Below, in pieces: positions 19,611 to 28,984 of a DNA stretch of 64,000 nucleotides. The position numbers and the translations under genes are program-made. The notes under the pieces are model-generated. The model had not been told where the DNA came from. It did no database searches and saw only the letters and a list, made by a program, of their open reading frames with translations. This stretch comes from Lachnospiraceae bacterium (lineage in GTDB: Bacteria > Bacillota > Clostridia > Lachnospirales > Lachnospiraceae): assembly GCA_910575005.1 (NCBI GenBank), contig CAJTCL010000005.1, positions 124,001 through 188,000 of the forward strand, in the 5' to 3' direction. Every line of letters starts with the position of its first letter. The stretch's first letter is position 1.

Positions 19611-21485
19611 TTAAGCTTGCTGTTCTATTCGCTCTGCCAGATCATTGAGATATACCCAGCGCTCCATTTTTTCCTCCAGCAGTACCTCTGTCTGTTCCTT
19701 CTCCAAGGCAAGCTCTGACAACTTCATGGAATTTGTGGCATTGGCCATCATCTCCTGATCTAATTTTTCTATTTTCATTTCTAATTCAGCAATCTCATTG
19801 TCTATGGTATCATATTCACGCTGTTCTTTATAGGTAAATTTTAATTTCTTTTCCCCAAATCTGGGTTTTCCCTTCTGTGTTGTCTCCCCAGACGAAATCG
19901 ACTTTGTTTTTTCCGCAACTGGCACTGTATCTATTGCTCCAGTTGCAGATTCCTGCCCTTTTCCTTTATTATTCCTGTCTATGGTTCCAGCCTGGAAATA
20001 TCTGTCTTCACGTGCCCGAATATAATCCAGATACCCCCCTTCATATTGCTGCAAATGTCCCTGCTGTTCAAAAGCAAAAATTCGATTAACCAGACGTTCC
20101 AGAAAATAGCGGTCATGGGAGACAATGATCACGATTCCCTCAAACGCATCCAGATAATCTTCCAAAATTGTCAATGTCTTGATATCCAAATCATTGGTCG
20201 GCTCATCCAAAATCAATACATTGGGTGCTCCGATCAATACCCGAAGCAGATGCAGCCGTCTGCGCTCCCCACCAGATAATTTGCCAATCAAAGACCACTG
20301 CATGGTGCCGTCGAACAAAAAACGCTCCATTAACATGGCTGCGCTGATTTTTCCCTCTCCGACATCCATATATTCGGCCTCCTCGCGCACATACTCAATG
20401 GCTCTCATAGATGGGTCCATATGAGAATTATCCTGAGAAAAATAGCCGATTTTAATCGTCTCTCCAATCTCCACGGTGCCATTGTCTGGCAGTATCTGTC
20501 CTAAAATCAATTTTAATAATGTAGACTTGCCACAGCCATTGGGTCCCACAATTCCAATGCGGTCATTCTTTAGAAAAATATAAGAGAAATCTGCAATTAA
20601 TGTCTGCGCTCCATATGATTTACTGAGATTGGAAACTGCTATCGTCTTCTTTCCCATTCTAGAAGACACAGAAGACAACTTTACCGTCTGCTCTTCGATT
20701 GGTCCCTCCGCTGCCAACATATCTTCAATTCGCTGAATGTGCGCCTTCTGTTTGGTGGATCGTGCTCTGGCACCCCGTGCCAGCCAGGAAAGCTCCTTTT
20801 TTAAAATACTTTTCCGTTTTCGCTCACTTGCCTGCTCCATATTCTGTCTCTGCATCTTTAATGCCACATAATCCGCATAACTGCCAGGATAACTGTAAAT
20901 ACCGCCATGCTCCACTTCCACAATTCGATCTGCCACCCGATCTAAAAAATAACGGTCATGCGTCACCATCACCACAGCACATTTGAGGCGTACCAAAACA
21001 TCCTCCAGCCATTGTGACATTTGATGGTCCAGATGATTGGTCGGCTCATCCAAAATCAAGATTTCCACTTGCGAAAGCAGCACATTCACCAGTGCAATCC
21101 GTTTTTTCTGTCCACCAGACAAATACTTTATATTCTCTGTTACATCAGCAAAACCCAGATCATGAAGCATGGTTTTGGCTTCGCTTTCTAACACCATATC
21201 CTGTGCATCCAACCCCTGCATGGCTGCCTCTAAGATATTGTCCTGATCCTCCAATAACGGGGTCTGCTCTAAATATGCCAGTTTTACATGATTTCCCATG
21301 ATCACTGTTCCCTCATCTGGCTCTTCCTCACCAGCAAGAATCTTTAACAGGGTAGACTTTCCCATACCATTGACACCGATTACACCAACCTTTTCCCCTT
21401 CCTGAAGGCTAAATGCAGCATCCTTTAAAATGATTCTCTCAGCTGTGTATGCTTTATGTAAATGCTCTGCAGTTAAAATATTCAT
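19611..21485 (-). CDS. ABC-F family ATPase, Uup/YdiF-like
   Basis: Soluble 624-residue protein with two ATP-binding cassettes and no membrane domain, the ABC-F layout of ribosome-associated translation factors and of some antibiotic-resistance proteins. First cassette: Walker A GVNGMGKST, signature LSGGQKKR, Walker B ILILDEPTNHLD. Second: GPNGCGKST, LSGGERRRLHLL, VLILDEPTNDLD. A linker rich in charged residues lies between them, and the C-terminus is a coiled coil (IAELEMKIEKLDQEMM) as in Uup/YdiF. The housekeeping type is more likely than an antibiotic-protection type, because of the long C-terminal coiled coil, but this cannot be decided from sequence alone. Confidence 0.93.
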   Translation of the reverse strand: MNILTAEHLHKAYTAERIILKDAAFSLQEGEKVGVIGVNGMGKSTLLKILAGEEEPDEGTVIMGNHVKLAYLEQTPLLEDQDNILEAAMQGLDAQDMVLESEAKTMLHDLGFADVTENIKYLSGGQKKRIALVNVLLSQVEILILDEPTNHLDHQMSQWLEDVLVRLKCAVVMVTHDRYFLDRVADRIVEVEHGGIYSYPGSYADYVALKMQRQNMEQASERKRKSILKKELSWLARGARARSTKQKAHIQRIEDMLAAEGPIEEQTVKLSSVSSRMGKKTIAVSNLSKSYGAQTLIADFSYIFLKNDRIGIVGPNGCGKSTLLKLILGQILPDNGTVEIGETIKIGYFSQDNSHMDPSMRAIEYVREEAEYMDVGEGKISAAMLMERFLFDGTMQWSLIGKLSGGERRRLHLLRVLIGAPNVLILDEPTNDLDIKTLTILEDYLDAFEGIVIIVSHDRYFLERLVNRIFAFEQQGHLQQYEGGYLDYIRAREDRYFQAGTIDRNNKGKGQESATGAIDTVPVAEKTKSISSGETTQKGKPRFGEKKLKFTYKEQREYDTIDNEIAELEMKIEKLDQEMMANATNSMKLSELALEKEQTEVLLEEKMERWVYLNDLAERIEQQA

Positions 21486-21512
21486 ATCTGCTCTCCTTAT
21501 CGTTTTCTTGTT

Positions 21513-21677
21513 TTAAATCTCTTCTGTCATCAAACACAACCTATTATCCTCTTTTGAAAAAGTCTTTTGCGTCTCTTCTTGGTAAATTTTGCGCATATTC
21601 TCAACATCTTTATCTGACGCATCTTTCACCCAATTTATGCACTGATCTAAAATATCTAAACTTTTCCTTTTATTCAT
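21513..21677 (-). CDS. Small 54-residue protein of unknown function
   Basis: Short frame beginning MNKRKSLDILDQCINWVKDA and ending LCLMTEEI, with AAGGAAG about nine bases before the ATG. It is charged and helical, without membrane or export signals. It lies 27 bases upstream of the ABC-F gene in the same direction, so it may be the first gene of that transcript. The good ribosome site and the closeness to the next gene favour a real gene, but length alone gives no proof. Confidence 0.55.
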   Translation of the reverse strand: MNKRKSLDILDQCINWVKDASDKDVENMRKIYQEETQKTFSKEDNRLCLMTEEI

Positions 21678-21812
21678 CACTTTTCACTTCCTTTCATCTC
21701 TTTCTCACCAATCGCTGCCTGATTGCGAACACAATAGATAGATGTTACAGAAATTTTTTCATGGATTCCTATTATAAAATACAAAACAAGCAAACTGCAA
21801 CACAAAATACTT

Positions 21813-21860
21813 ACAGCCCGCCTCAGACAAATTTCATCTATCTTGCCTGATGCGGACTGT
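21813..21860 (-). terminator. Terminator-like hairpin after the transglutaminase-like gene
   Basis: ACAGCCCGCCTCAG (21813-21826) can pair with CTGATGCGGACTGT (21847-21860) with two mismatches. On the minus strand it lies 40 bases past the stop at 21902, but the following T-run is weak, so its efficiency is doubtful. The rest of 21678-21901 shows no gene. Confidence 0.5.
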
Positions 21861-21901
21861 AATGAATTGACATTAAATATTATTCACTTATTACACTGCT
21901 T

Positions 21902-24900
21902 CTATTTTACTGTGACAATTTTGCTCTTACCACTAGAAACCGTTTTGTATCCTTTCTTGGAAACGGATACCTTAACATAATACTTCTGATTCTTTTCCTT
22001 TTTCAATCCTGTAAGTTTTGCCACAAAACGGCCATCCTTTGTTTTGGTCACTTTACGCACATAGGTCCATTTCTTTTTCTTGGAGTTGTACTTATAAAGT
22101 TTTTTAGATTTTACTTGGTAACTCAGACTATATTTTTTGGTCTTCTTGTCATATTTATAAATCTGATGTGTCGTAGCATACTTTACAGGTTTGAAATAAA
22201 TCTGCACAGAAGTCTTTGAGAGACGCTTCGCTGACACCTTAACGGGAGCTTTCGGCTTTACAATCACCTTAACTTCTTGGGATAGTTTGCCAAAATAAGT
22301 GATATCACCTACATCTTTGTATGCCTTTACTTTATATCGGTATGCTTTGCCTGCTGTTCCCTTCTTATCAGTGTAGGAATTTTTAGTGGTGCTGCCAATC
22401 TTCACAAATTTACGTGTTGTCGGATTGTAGCGGAATACTTGATAACCGTCTGCATCAGAGACTTTTTTCCATTTCAATGTCACCTTGCTCACAGCAGCAG
22501 AAGATGCTTTTAAGTTTGAAACCATTGGGGGATTTTGAACCTGTGGCCGCTCCTCCTGGTTCGGAACCTCCTGCACTGTCACATTACATACCTTGCTGGT
22601 AGCACTAACACTGGCGGAACCTGCCGCTGTGGTAACAACCAAAGTATATTGGCCTGCATCCTGCTTCGTGGCAGATTCAATAACAAGCTTCTTCGCTGTT
22701 TTGCCTGGCAATACCGCCCCGTTCTTATACCACTGATAAGTATGCACTCCTGAAGCTTCTGAGATCGTGGAATTAATCTCAAATCTTTTATTTTCCTGAA
22801 CATTTATCTTTTCTGAGCTTAATCCTATTTGTACAGGAACAGGTGTGGGCTGTACTACAACTTCCCCTCTCTGCTTTTCTTTCTCCTGTACGGTGGCAGC
22901 CACAAACTGTGCCTCAATAATATCACCATCCATCAAATCCTGATAGTTTACTTTCACTGTCATAGATTTGTTATTGGTAATCTTTTGATATTTTCCGCCT
23001 ACTACAAGGGTATCAATCACAGAACCTTCTTCTGCCTGTATGGTAAGCTCTTTGCTCTCTCCTTTTTCCAAAGTGAGGACACCGTCTGCACCCGTTATCT
23101 GTCCACCCTCAGAATGCGCTAAGATAACAGATTTGGAAGTCTTTACATTCTTGCCATCATCTTCCACTGCTACAATAGCAAAAGGACTGAAGGATTTGCA
23201 GGTAATTACCAAACCATAGCGCGTAATCACACATGGTACTTCTTCCACGCCTATTGTTTCCCCGTACTTGTTCCTGATAAAATGATACGCCTTAAAGGTG
23301 ACGCCTTCATCATCAGGCCCATAGCCTGCTGGAAATCCCACGGATAAACGCACAGAAGTTCCCAAACTTAAGACATTCTTGTTACAAGTTATAGGAGTAA
23401 TGTTATAAGTTTCACTTTTTAGAACATTATCTTCTGGAAACTTATTGTCAATCATGTCGTTCATATTATCTGTCTGCGCATGAGAAGGTGAAGAAACAAC
23501 AAGCGTAAGCCCATTGACCATCTCGGGAGTAACTCCCTCTCCATCTTCTGTCTTCCATTGTTCCAGATCTTTCTTAGAAAGATCTGAATTTTCCAAAAGC
23601 TGAGGCCTTCCAAATAAATTTAAAAAATACCCTCTTGATCTGTAGGCACAGACAGCTTTCCTATTCGCCGCTGTATAACTTATACTTTTCGGAACCTTTT
23701 CACTGTCCACACCTACTAATCCTGTGGCCTCAAACACATAATTGATAGAATCATCCAGCCACATTTTACTAGGGGTAAAATCAAATTCTATGGTATCTGT
23801 TCCATTCCATTTAAAATTTTCAATCTTGCTATTTTCTAACGCTGACGTATTGGGCTGTTGAATAGATAGCTTCAGCCCTGCCTCCGTTGCCCCCTCTGCA
23901 AGCTTTAAATCCTCATGATAGATCAGCTTGATATGATGTGTCGTTCCGACATAAATTCTTGATGTATTGGATGGTATTGCTTTTTTGATATATGGCGGCG
24001 GCAGATATGTACCATTTTGATTATAAAGCAATTCTGTATGCGCATCAAACAAAAGCGGATCTCCATTATAACTTAAGTTTTCAAGACTGCCCCCTTCTGT
24101 TGTCTTATAATTGCCCGGCGCCTGACTAGTAACTGCAAATTCCACATATTGGGCACTGGCAACCGTGACCGTCCATTCTGTAGCTGAATCATTGAGTGGA
24201 TATACATCGGGAAGCGCATAGGCCCATCTGCCATAAACCCATTTTTTTGAATTCTCTATATATTGTGTTTCCTTCATCAATATATATTTTCCGCTCTCAA
24301 TTGTTTTCGCAACGCCCATACCATTATAACTTACTTTATAAACGCCTACTTTGATTCCCCCTTGAATTGCCTCTCCATTGTATGATACCTTTAAGCCATT
24401 GTTTTCTGAGACTTCGGAAAACATCCCCCCATCTCCTTCTAATTCAGGATAGGCAAACTCAAAGTTTGCTTCTGACATCACACCATCTGGAACATGACGT
24501 CTGTTCATGACATCCGCTCCCACAATCATATAATCGGATCTCTCAAATCCATCCACTCCATTCCCTCCATCTTCATCAGGAATCGGTGGTATTGGGTCAT
24601 CCATGGTAGCGTCTAATCCATACCATTTACCATCAACTTGAACATAATTCCACATGTGAGGTTCTAGTTTGTCTTCATTACTCCGAAATCCTCCTTGCAC
24701 GAGAACACATGGAATGTTCAATTGATCCAACATTGCCTTTATCGCTCTGGCATATCCTTCGCACAAGCTTTCCCCTTTTGTCAGAGCTCCATACACGGTT
24801 CTGATATGTCCAACATTTTCTTTCTCACAAGTATTCTCCATACGATAGGATGTATTACGAATTAGATGATCATGAACATATTTAATCTGCTGTTGTGTCC

Positions 24901-25477
24901 GCTGTTTCCCATCATCCCCAGTAACACTATCTGCCCCCTTAACAATCTCATCCATCTTGTTTTCATACTCTGTAATTGCTGCCTGCACTTCCTGCTCACT
25001 TGTAAAACCTGCAGCAAAATAGTTATCTCCTCTTCCTGGGCCAAGGTATGCGCAGTAAGTGCCGGACTTCTGTGTCACACGCATTGAGAGATACGAAAAA
25101 TCGACATAAAAAATTTCAGGATAATCGGCATAAAAAGCATCCCTTGCCGCTCCCATATAAGTAAGCAGCGTCATATTTCCATTTGCATATCCATCAAGCT
25201 GCTCCTGGGTTACATGACCATTTGCAACAAGATCATAATCTCCTGTTCCCGTCTTCAATATCCCTTTTGTGTACATATTGTACATTGCATCATACAAACT
25301 TTTTGCTTCATCTGGAAGCTGATTGTAATAATACCTTCCACTCTCCTGCTCTGCTGCAGGTACAGAGGCGACATTTTCTGTGTTGGCTGCATATGCAGTC
25401 CCTTCAAAGCTGCACAATCCCAACGGTAATACTAAAGCCATCGCCACCAGAATACTGACTGTTTTTCTCAGCCTCAT
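21902..25477 (-). CDS. Secreted surface protein with transglutaminase-like domain, Ig-like and FN3-like modules
   Basis: 1191-residue exported protein. A signal peptide (RLRKTVSILVAMALVLPLGL, cleavage near TAYAAN) starts at the ATG at 25477; the 29 residues possible upstream look non-coding. Residues about 170-290 form a transglutaminase-like core with Cys in GESLCEGYA (about 238), His in EPHMWNY (about 273) and Asp in LDATMDDP (about 288), so a catalytic triad is intact. A beta-rich middle region follows. Then come an immunoglobulin-like domain (YQWYKNGAVLPGKTAKKL ... DAGQYTLVV) and two FN3-like repeats (VTLKWKKVSDADGYQVF; QIYFKPVKYATTHQIY). The protein ends in a very basic FN3-like stretch with no LPXTG or hydrophobic anchor. 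It is probably held in the wall non-covalently, where it may crosslink or cleave peptides. Confidence 0.9.
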   Translation of the reverse strand: MRLRKTVSILVAMALVLPLGLCSFEGTAYAANTENVASVPAAEQESGRYYYNQLPDEAKSLYDAMYNMYTKGILKTGTGDYDLVANGHVTQEQLDGYANGNMTLLTYMGAARDAFYADYPEIFYVDFSYLSMRVTQKSGTYCAYLGPGRGDNYFAAGFTSEQEVQAAITEYENKMDEIVKGADSVTGDDGKQRTQQQIKYVHDHLIRNTSYRMENTCEKENVGHIRTVYGALTKGESLCEGYARAIKAMLDQLNIPCVLVQGGFRSNEDKLEPHMWNYVQVDGKWYGLDATMDDPIPPIPDEDGGNGVDGFERSDYMIVGADVMNRRHVPDGVMSEANFEFAYPELEGDGGMFSEVSENNGLKVSYNGEAIQGGIKVGVYKVSYNGMGVAKTIESGKYILMKETQYIENSKKWVYGRWAYALPDVYPLNDSATEWTVTVASAQYVEFAVTSQAPGNYKTTEGGSLENLSYNGDPLLFDAHTELLYNQNGTYLPPPYIKKAIPSNTSRIYVGTTHHIKLIYHEDLKLAEGATEAGLKLSIQQPNTSALENSKIENFKWNGTDTIEFDFTPSKMWLDDSINYVFEATGLVGVDSEKVPKSISYTAANRKAVCAYRSRGYFLNLFGRPQLLENSDLSKKDLEQWKTEDGEGVTPEMVNGLTLVVSSPSHAQTDNMNDMIDNKFPEDNVLKSETYNITPITCNKNVLSLGTSVRLSVGFPAGYGPDDEGVTFKAYHFIRNKYGETIGVEEVPCVITRYGLVITCKSFSPFAIVAVEDDGKNVKTSKSVILAHSEGGQITGADGVLTLEKGESKELTIQAEEGSVIDTLVVGGKYQKITNNKSMTVKVNYQDLMDGDIIEAQFVAATVQEKEKQRGEVVVQPTPVPVQIGLSSEKINVQENKRFEINSTISEASGVHTYQWYKNGAVLPGKTAKKLVIESATKQDAGQYTLVVTTAAGSASVSATSKVCNVTVQEVPNQEERPQVQNPPMVSNLKASSAAVSKVTLKWKKVSDADGYQVFRYNPTTRKFVKIGSTTKNSYTDKKGTAGKAYRYKVKAYKDVGDITYFGKLSQEVKVIVKPKAPVKVSAKRLSKTSVQIYFKPVKYATTHQIYKYDKKTKKYSLSYQVKSKKLYKYNSKKKKWTYVRKVTKTKDGRFVAKLTGLKKEKNQKYYVKVSVSKKGYKTVSSGKSKIVTVK

Positions 25478-25679
25478 AAATCTTTTCCATCCTTTCTCCC
25501 AATTTTTAACCAAAATACTATTATCTGGAATTAAAGAATAACATGGAAAAATTGATTCCGTCAAGGCTGTTTTTATTTAATAAAATCAAATACTTTAGAA
25601 AAAATATCTTGACCACATTATATGCATACAAATATCCCTACAGAGCTTTACCAGATACAATGTGGTCAAGACATTAGAC

Positions 25680-26234
25680 TTATTCCACACTCATAAATGT
25701 TTCATAGACCTCAGAAAATCTATCCCAAGCCACATCCGCATAGTTTATTTCTAATGTTCCAAAAAATTCTTCATTTTTACTGCAACTTATTAACATAGCC
25801 TCTACATTGAATAATAAACCATCACAGTCCTTCCAGACACTCCTCTCTTCACTCATATTTTCCATTTTTAATAAACTTTGTTTTTCTGTATATTTGATTG
25901 TCTGCTGATTACTAAACTGAAAAAATATATAATAACTATCCTTATTCTCCGTCTTACTAGCAAATTTTTTCAATTACGGCCACTTAAGCCCGATATCGTA
26001 ATCTACTATCCCCATCCTATTTCTATTATTCTCAAAAAATTCTGACAGAACTTTCAAAAACTTCTTCCCGTCCTCTGATGTAAGATCAATATCCTTTTCA
26101 TCGTTGCTATGATAAATTTTACATGATTCTACCTGTCCAAAAGGAACACCCATCAGTGTGTTTTCTTTTCCGCATCCTGCGCTACACACAAAAAACACTA
26201 AAAATAAAAACCATAATTTATGCTTGTATCTCAT
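25680..26234 (-). pseudogene. Putative lipoprotein gene split by an in-frame stop codon
   Basis: The ATG at 26234 (GAGGTG six bases upstream) opens a lipoprotein-like signal (MRYKHKLWFLFLVFFVCSAG, Cys next). The frame runs through NDEKDIDLTSEDGKKFLKVL to a TAA at 25974-25976. Reading on in the same frame gives 97 further open codons (KKFASKTENKDSYYIFFQF...) that end naturally at 25680. The downstream half has no ribosome site of its own and no good start. The simplest reading is one gene of about 184 codons interrupted by a single nonsense mutation. The family is not recognised. The first 86 residues might still be made as a truncated lipoprotein. Confidence 0.7.
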
Positions 26235-26243
26235 GACATTCAC

Positions 26244-26580
26244 CTCATAATTTTGGGACTATCGTACTCATATTTTATTCATTTAAATGGTCTTGCCGTT
26301 AAAGCGGCAATGTCAGTATACGCAAAAATTATCTTTGGAAGCTAGCTTCCCAAGATAATTTCTGTGTAATTTATTTGCATTACTCTGCAATATAAATCTT
26401 TTGAACAATTATATGTGCTGTAATTTTTTGAGTTTCCCCATTTGCAATTCAATGTAATTTATGTTGATGTGATAACTCCATATTTTAAATCAGTATGGAA
26501 TAAGTATCATTTCTACATATTCTGTTTCTTCTCCATCCTCCAATATATTCATTTTTACATCAACTTGAAAACAATGCATT
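26244..26580. other. Gene-poor stretch with two hairpins
   Basis: No intact gene is seen. TTGCCG-TTAAA-CGGCAA type pairing occurs at about 26293-26310. A longer inverted repeat AAATTATCTTTGGAAG / CTTCCCAAGATAATTT lies at 26327-26362 around a CTAG loop and could act as a terminator. Short stretches on the minus strand (about 26498-26578) look like the end of a decayed coding sequence. Confidence 0.45.
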
Positions 26581-26583
26581 TAA

Positions 26584-26976
26584 TCGTGGAGTACAAAATG
26601 TAATCAAATTACACTCATTATCAATTTCAAAATAAACAACAGTTCTCATCTATTAGATGACAGTTACCAGCCAGATTCTGATAGTCTGCCAGATATAAAT
26701 GATTCTTCTGACCAGGAAAGCGTACTTGATGCCACGCCCAATTCTGGAAATGCAGACATGTTGCACTCATCTGACACTCAAATAGCAAAAGACAACAATA
26801 CAGACAACATATCACTGAATTATTCCTATGACATAAAAATTGAAACTGTCAAAGAAATCCCATCTTTTTTTAAGACAAAATCTGGCGTCCTCTACGATAC
26901 AAAAATTTATAATATTCCTTATAGCGGTAAAAAAGCCACGTTAGATGATATCGGAGAGTATCTCAAAAAATGTTAA
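26584..26976 (+). pseudogene. 5'-truncated gene remnant
   Basis: The plus-strand frame is open for 130 codons from just after a TAA at 26581-26583 to a stop at 26974-26976. It has no start codon or ribosome site at its left end; the first ATG is at 26758. The encoded peptide is acidic and Ser/Asp-rich at first (PDSDSLPDINDSSDQE), then more ordered (YDIKIETVKEIPSFF ... TLDDIGEYLKK). This looks like the C-terminal part of an exported protein whose start has been lost. The family is not recognised. Confidence 0.5.
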
Positions 26977-27036
26977 AAAAATAGGCCGATTTGATGAACA
27001 CTGCACCAAAATGAAGATAGGAAAAGGAGAATTATT

Positions 27037-27762
27037 ATGAAGACAGGAACTAACTTAAGACGAATTATCACAATTTTAACAGTTTTAGTATTGTGCATCA
27101 CAATTACAGACACTACATCATTTGCAAAATCAAAGGCAAAACCAACAATTTCAGATACTAAAGTCAACATGAACACCAACGAAGAATACTGTATCAGTTT
27201 AGATCAGGCATCTTCCAAAATCACTTGGAAAAGTTCTAACCGCAAATTAGTCAAAATTGAAAACATTTCTGGGAAATATGCACAGTATGTATCCTTGAAA
27301 ACAGGAAACAAAACAGGAAGCTGCACCATAAAAGCCAAAATGAACAATAAGACATATTCTTGTAAAATAACGGTTAAAAAAGGAGACATTTTTAAAAAAT
27401 ATACTGGAAAAAAATCAAAAAATGTGCTGGAAAAAGTAACACAGACGAAACAATCATTGATGATCCGCTATAAAATGTGTGCCGCATCCTATAACCCAAA
27501 GAAAGGCTCCCTGGCTGCCTACGGCAATGCAATCCAATTAGAAAAATACAGCAATGGGCAATGGCATGAGGTTCCGATGAAACTATACATAGTATTTCCA
27601 TGTCCGATGTTCACTATTCCACCACAAACAAGCATCAGTAAAGCAATACATCTGGAAACTTATTATGACATTTCAAAGTTGACAACGGGAAGCTACCGGC
27701 TCAACGTAAATGTATTTTATCCTGACGTGACAAATCCATATGTCAAGTTTAAACTAAAATAG
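27037..27762 (+). CDS. Exported protein with Ig-like domains
   Basis: 241-residue protein with a clear signal peptide (about 1-31, RRIITILTVLVLCITITDT, cleavage near SFAKS). Residues about 38-115 resemble a Big2-type bacterial Ig-like domain (SSKITWKSSNRKLVKIEN ... GSCTIKAKMNNKTYSCKITV). The C-terminal 110 residues resemble the Ig-like module found at the ends of many Clostridial exported proteins (LEKYSNGQWHEVP ... TTGSYRLNVNVFY). AAGGAG lies eight bases before the ATG. It is one of the few plus-strand genes, downstream of a decayed gene and followed by a strong terminator. Its role at the surface is unknown. Confidence 0.8.
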   Translation: MKTGTNLRRIITILTVLVLCITITDTTSFAKSKAKPTISDTKVNMNTNEEYCISLDQASSKITWKSSNRKLVKIENISGKYAQYVSLKTGNKTGSCTIKAKMNNKTYSCKITVKKGDIFKKYTGKKSKNVLEKVTQTKQSLMIRYKMCAASYNPKKGSLAAYGNAIQLEKYSNGQWHEVPMKLYIVFPCPMFTIPPQTSISKAIHLETYYDISKLTTGSYRLNVNVFYPDVTNPYVKFKLK

Positions 27763-27766
27763 CCAC

Positions 27767-27806
27767 AAATCCCATAACGAAACTCTGTCGTTATGGGATT
27801 TTTTTG
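27767..27806 (+). terminator. Strong bidirectional intrinsic terminator
   Basis: AAATCCCATAACGA (27767-27780) pairs perfectly with TCGTTATGGGATTT (27788-27801) followed by a run of T. It ends the exported-protein gene and, read from the other strand, could also end the trp operon (trpD stop at 27877). Confidence 0.92.
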
Positions 27807-27876
27807 ATCTGTTCCCCCTATGTGAAAAATCCACTGAAAATAAATCTTGGCAAATATGTTTCTGCTTTTTTCCTAA

Positions 27877-28887
27877 TTACTGATTCGACATCTCCACTAA
27901 CTTTTCCAACACCCCATAGGCCCTGCCAGAATCAATGGATTCTGCCGCTAATTGAATGCCGTCTGCAATGCTGTCTGACAATCCTCCAGCATACAGCGTG
28001 GCGCCAGCATTTAAGAGTACAATCTCACGTTTTCCTCCCTGAACTTCTCCTTTGAGGATTCCTGTTGTAATCCTGGCATTCTGTACGCCGTCACCCCCCT
28101 GAAGTTCCTCAAGAGAAGCATAGTGCAGGCCAAACTGTTCGGGCGTCACTTGATAAGTAGACACCTCACCATTGTTGATCTCAGAGACAATGGTCTTGCC
28201 TGTCAAGGTAAATTCATCCATACAATCCTCACCGCTTACCACAAAGCCACGCTCTACGCCTAGATTATTGACTGCCTTAGCAATCAACTCTGTCAAAGCT
28301 GGATCATAAACTCCTACCACCATGCATTTGGCGTCGGAAGGGTTCGCTAGGGGGCCTAATATATTAAACACGGAACGAATTCCCATCTCTTTGCGCGCCT
28401 GACCTACATATTTCATAAATTTGTTAAAACTGGGCGCAAACATAAAGCCAAGTCCTGCTTCCTCCACACATTTAGTTACCACCTGTGGATCGGCTGTGAT
28501 ATTGACGCCCAACGCTTCCAATACATCTCCAGCGCCACTCTTGCTAGAAATGGAACGGTTGCCATGTTTTGCAATGGGAAGCCCCGCTCCTGCTGCCACA
28601 AATGCCGAGGTGGTGGAGACGTTAAAGGTAAAAGTACGATCCCCGCCGGTACCTACCAGATCCACATAATTAGACGTTTGGGGCGCGATATGTTCTGCTT
28701 TTTCCTTTAATACTGCTGCAAATCCGGTCAATTCCTCCAACGTCTCCCCTTTCATGCGCAGCGCTGTCAAAAAAGCGCCGAGCTGTGCCTGTGTTGCCGC
28801 TCCGCTCAACATCAAATTCATCACTCTCTTAGCCTCTTCTTCTGTCAAATTCTGTCTATCTACTACTTTTTGAATTGCTGTCTGCAT
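27877..28887 (-). CDS. trpD: Anthranilate phosphoribosyltransferase
   Basis: Second step of tryptophan synthesis: joins anthranilate to phosphoribosyl pyrophosphate. 336 residues, normal length. The PRPP-binding GTGGD loop is present in VDLVGTGGDRTFTFNVST, followed by KHGNRSISSKSGAGDVLEALG. It is the last gene of the operon, 97 bases after trpA. In most bacteria trpD follows trpE/trpG; here it is moved to the end. The sequence shows no damage, so it is expected to be active. Confidence 0.97.
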   Translation of the reverse strand: MQTAIQKVVDRQNLTEEEAKRVMNLMLSGAATQAQLGAFLTALRMKGETLEELTGFAAVLKEKAEHIAPQTSNYVDLVGTGGDRTFTFNVSTTSAFVAAGAGLPIAKHGNRSISSKSGAGDVLEALGVNITADPQVVTKCVEEAGLGFMFAPSFNKFMKYVGQARKEMGIRSVFNILGPLANPSDAKCMVVGVYDPALTELIAKAVNNLGVERGFVVSGEDCMDEFTLTGKTIVSEINNGEVSTYQVTPEQFGLHYASLEELQGGDGVQNARITTGILKGEVQGGKREIVLLNAGATLYAGGLSDSIADGIQLAAESIDSGRAYGVLEKLVEMSNQ

Positions 28888-28984
28888 AGCTCACCATTTC
28901 CTTTCTATATTAATCTCATCCATCTACGACATAGCCATAATAAAACGCCAAAGAATCATTTCTTGTGCTTTTCTCAGCAAACAT

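Noticed and set aside
19611-21485. Antibiotic-resistance ABC-F protein
   Set aside because: The long C-terminal coiled coil is of the housekeeping Uup/YdiF kind; no resistance-type leader structure was identified.
25974-25976. Stop-codon readthrough or recoding in the lipoprotein gene
   Set aside because: The codon is TAA, not TGA or TAG as used for selenocysteine or pyrrolysine, and no recoding structure is seen.
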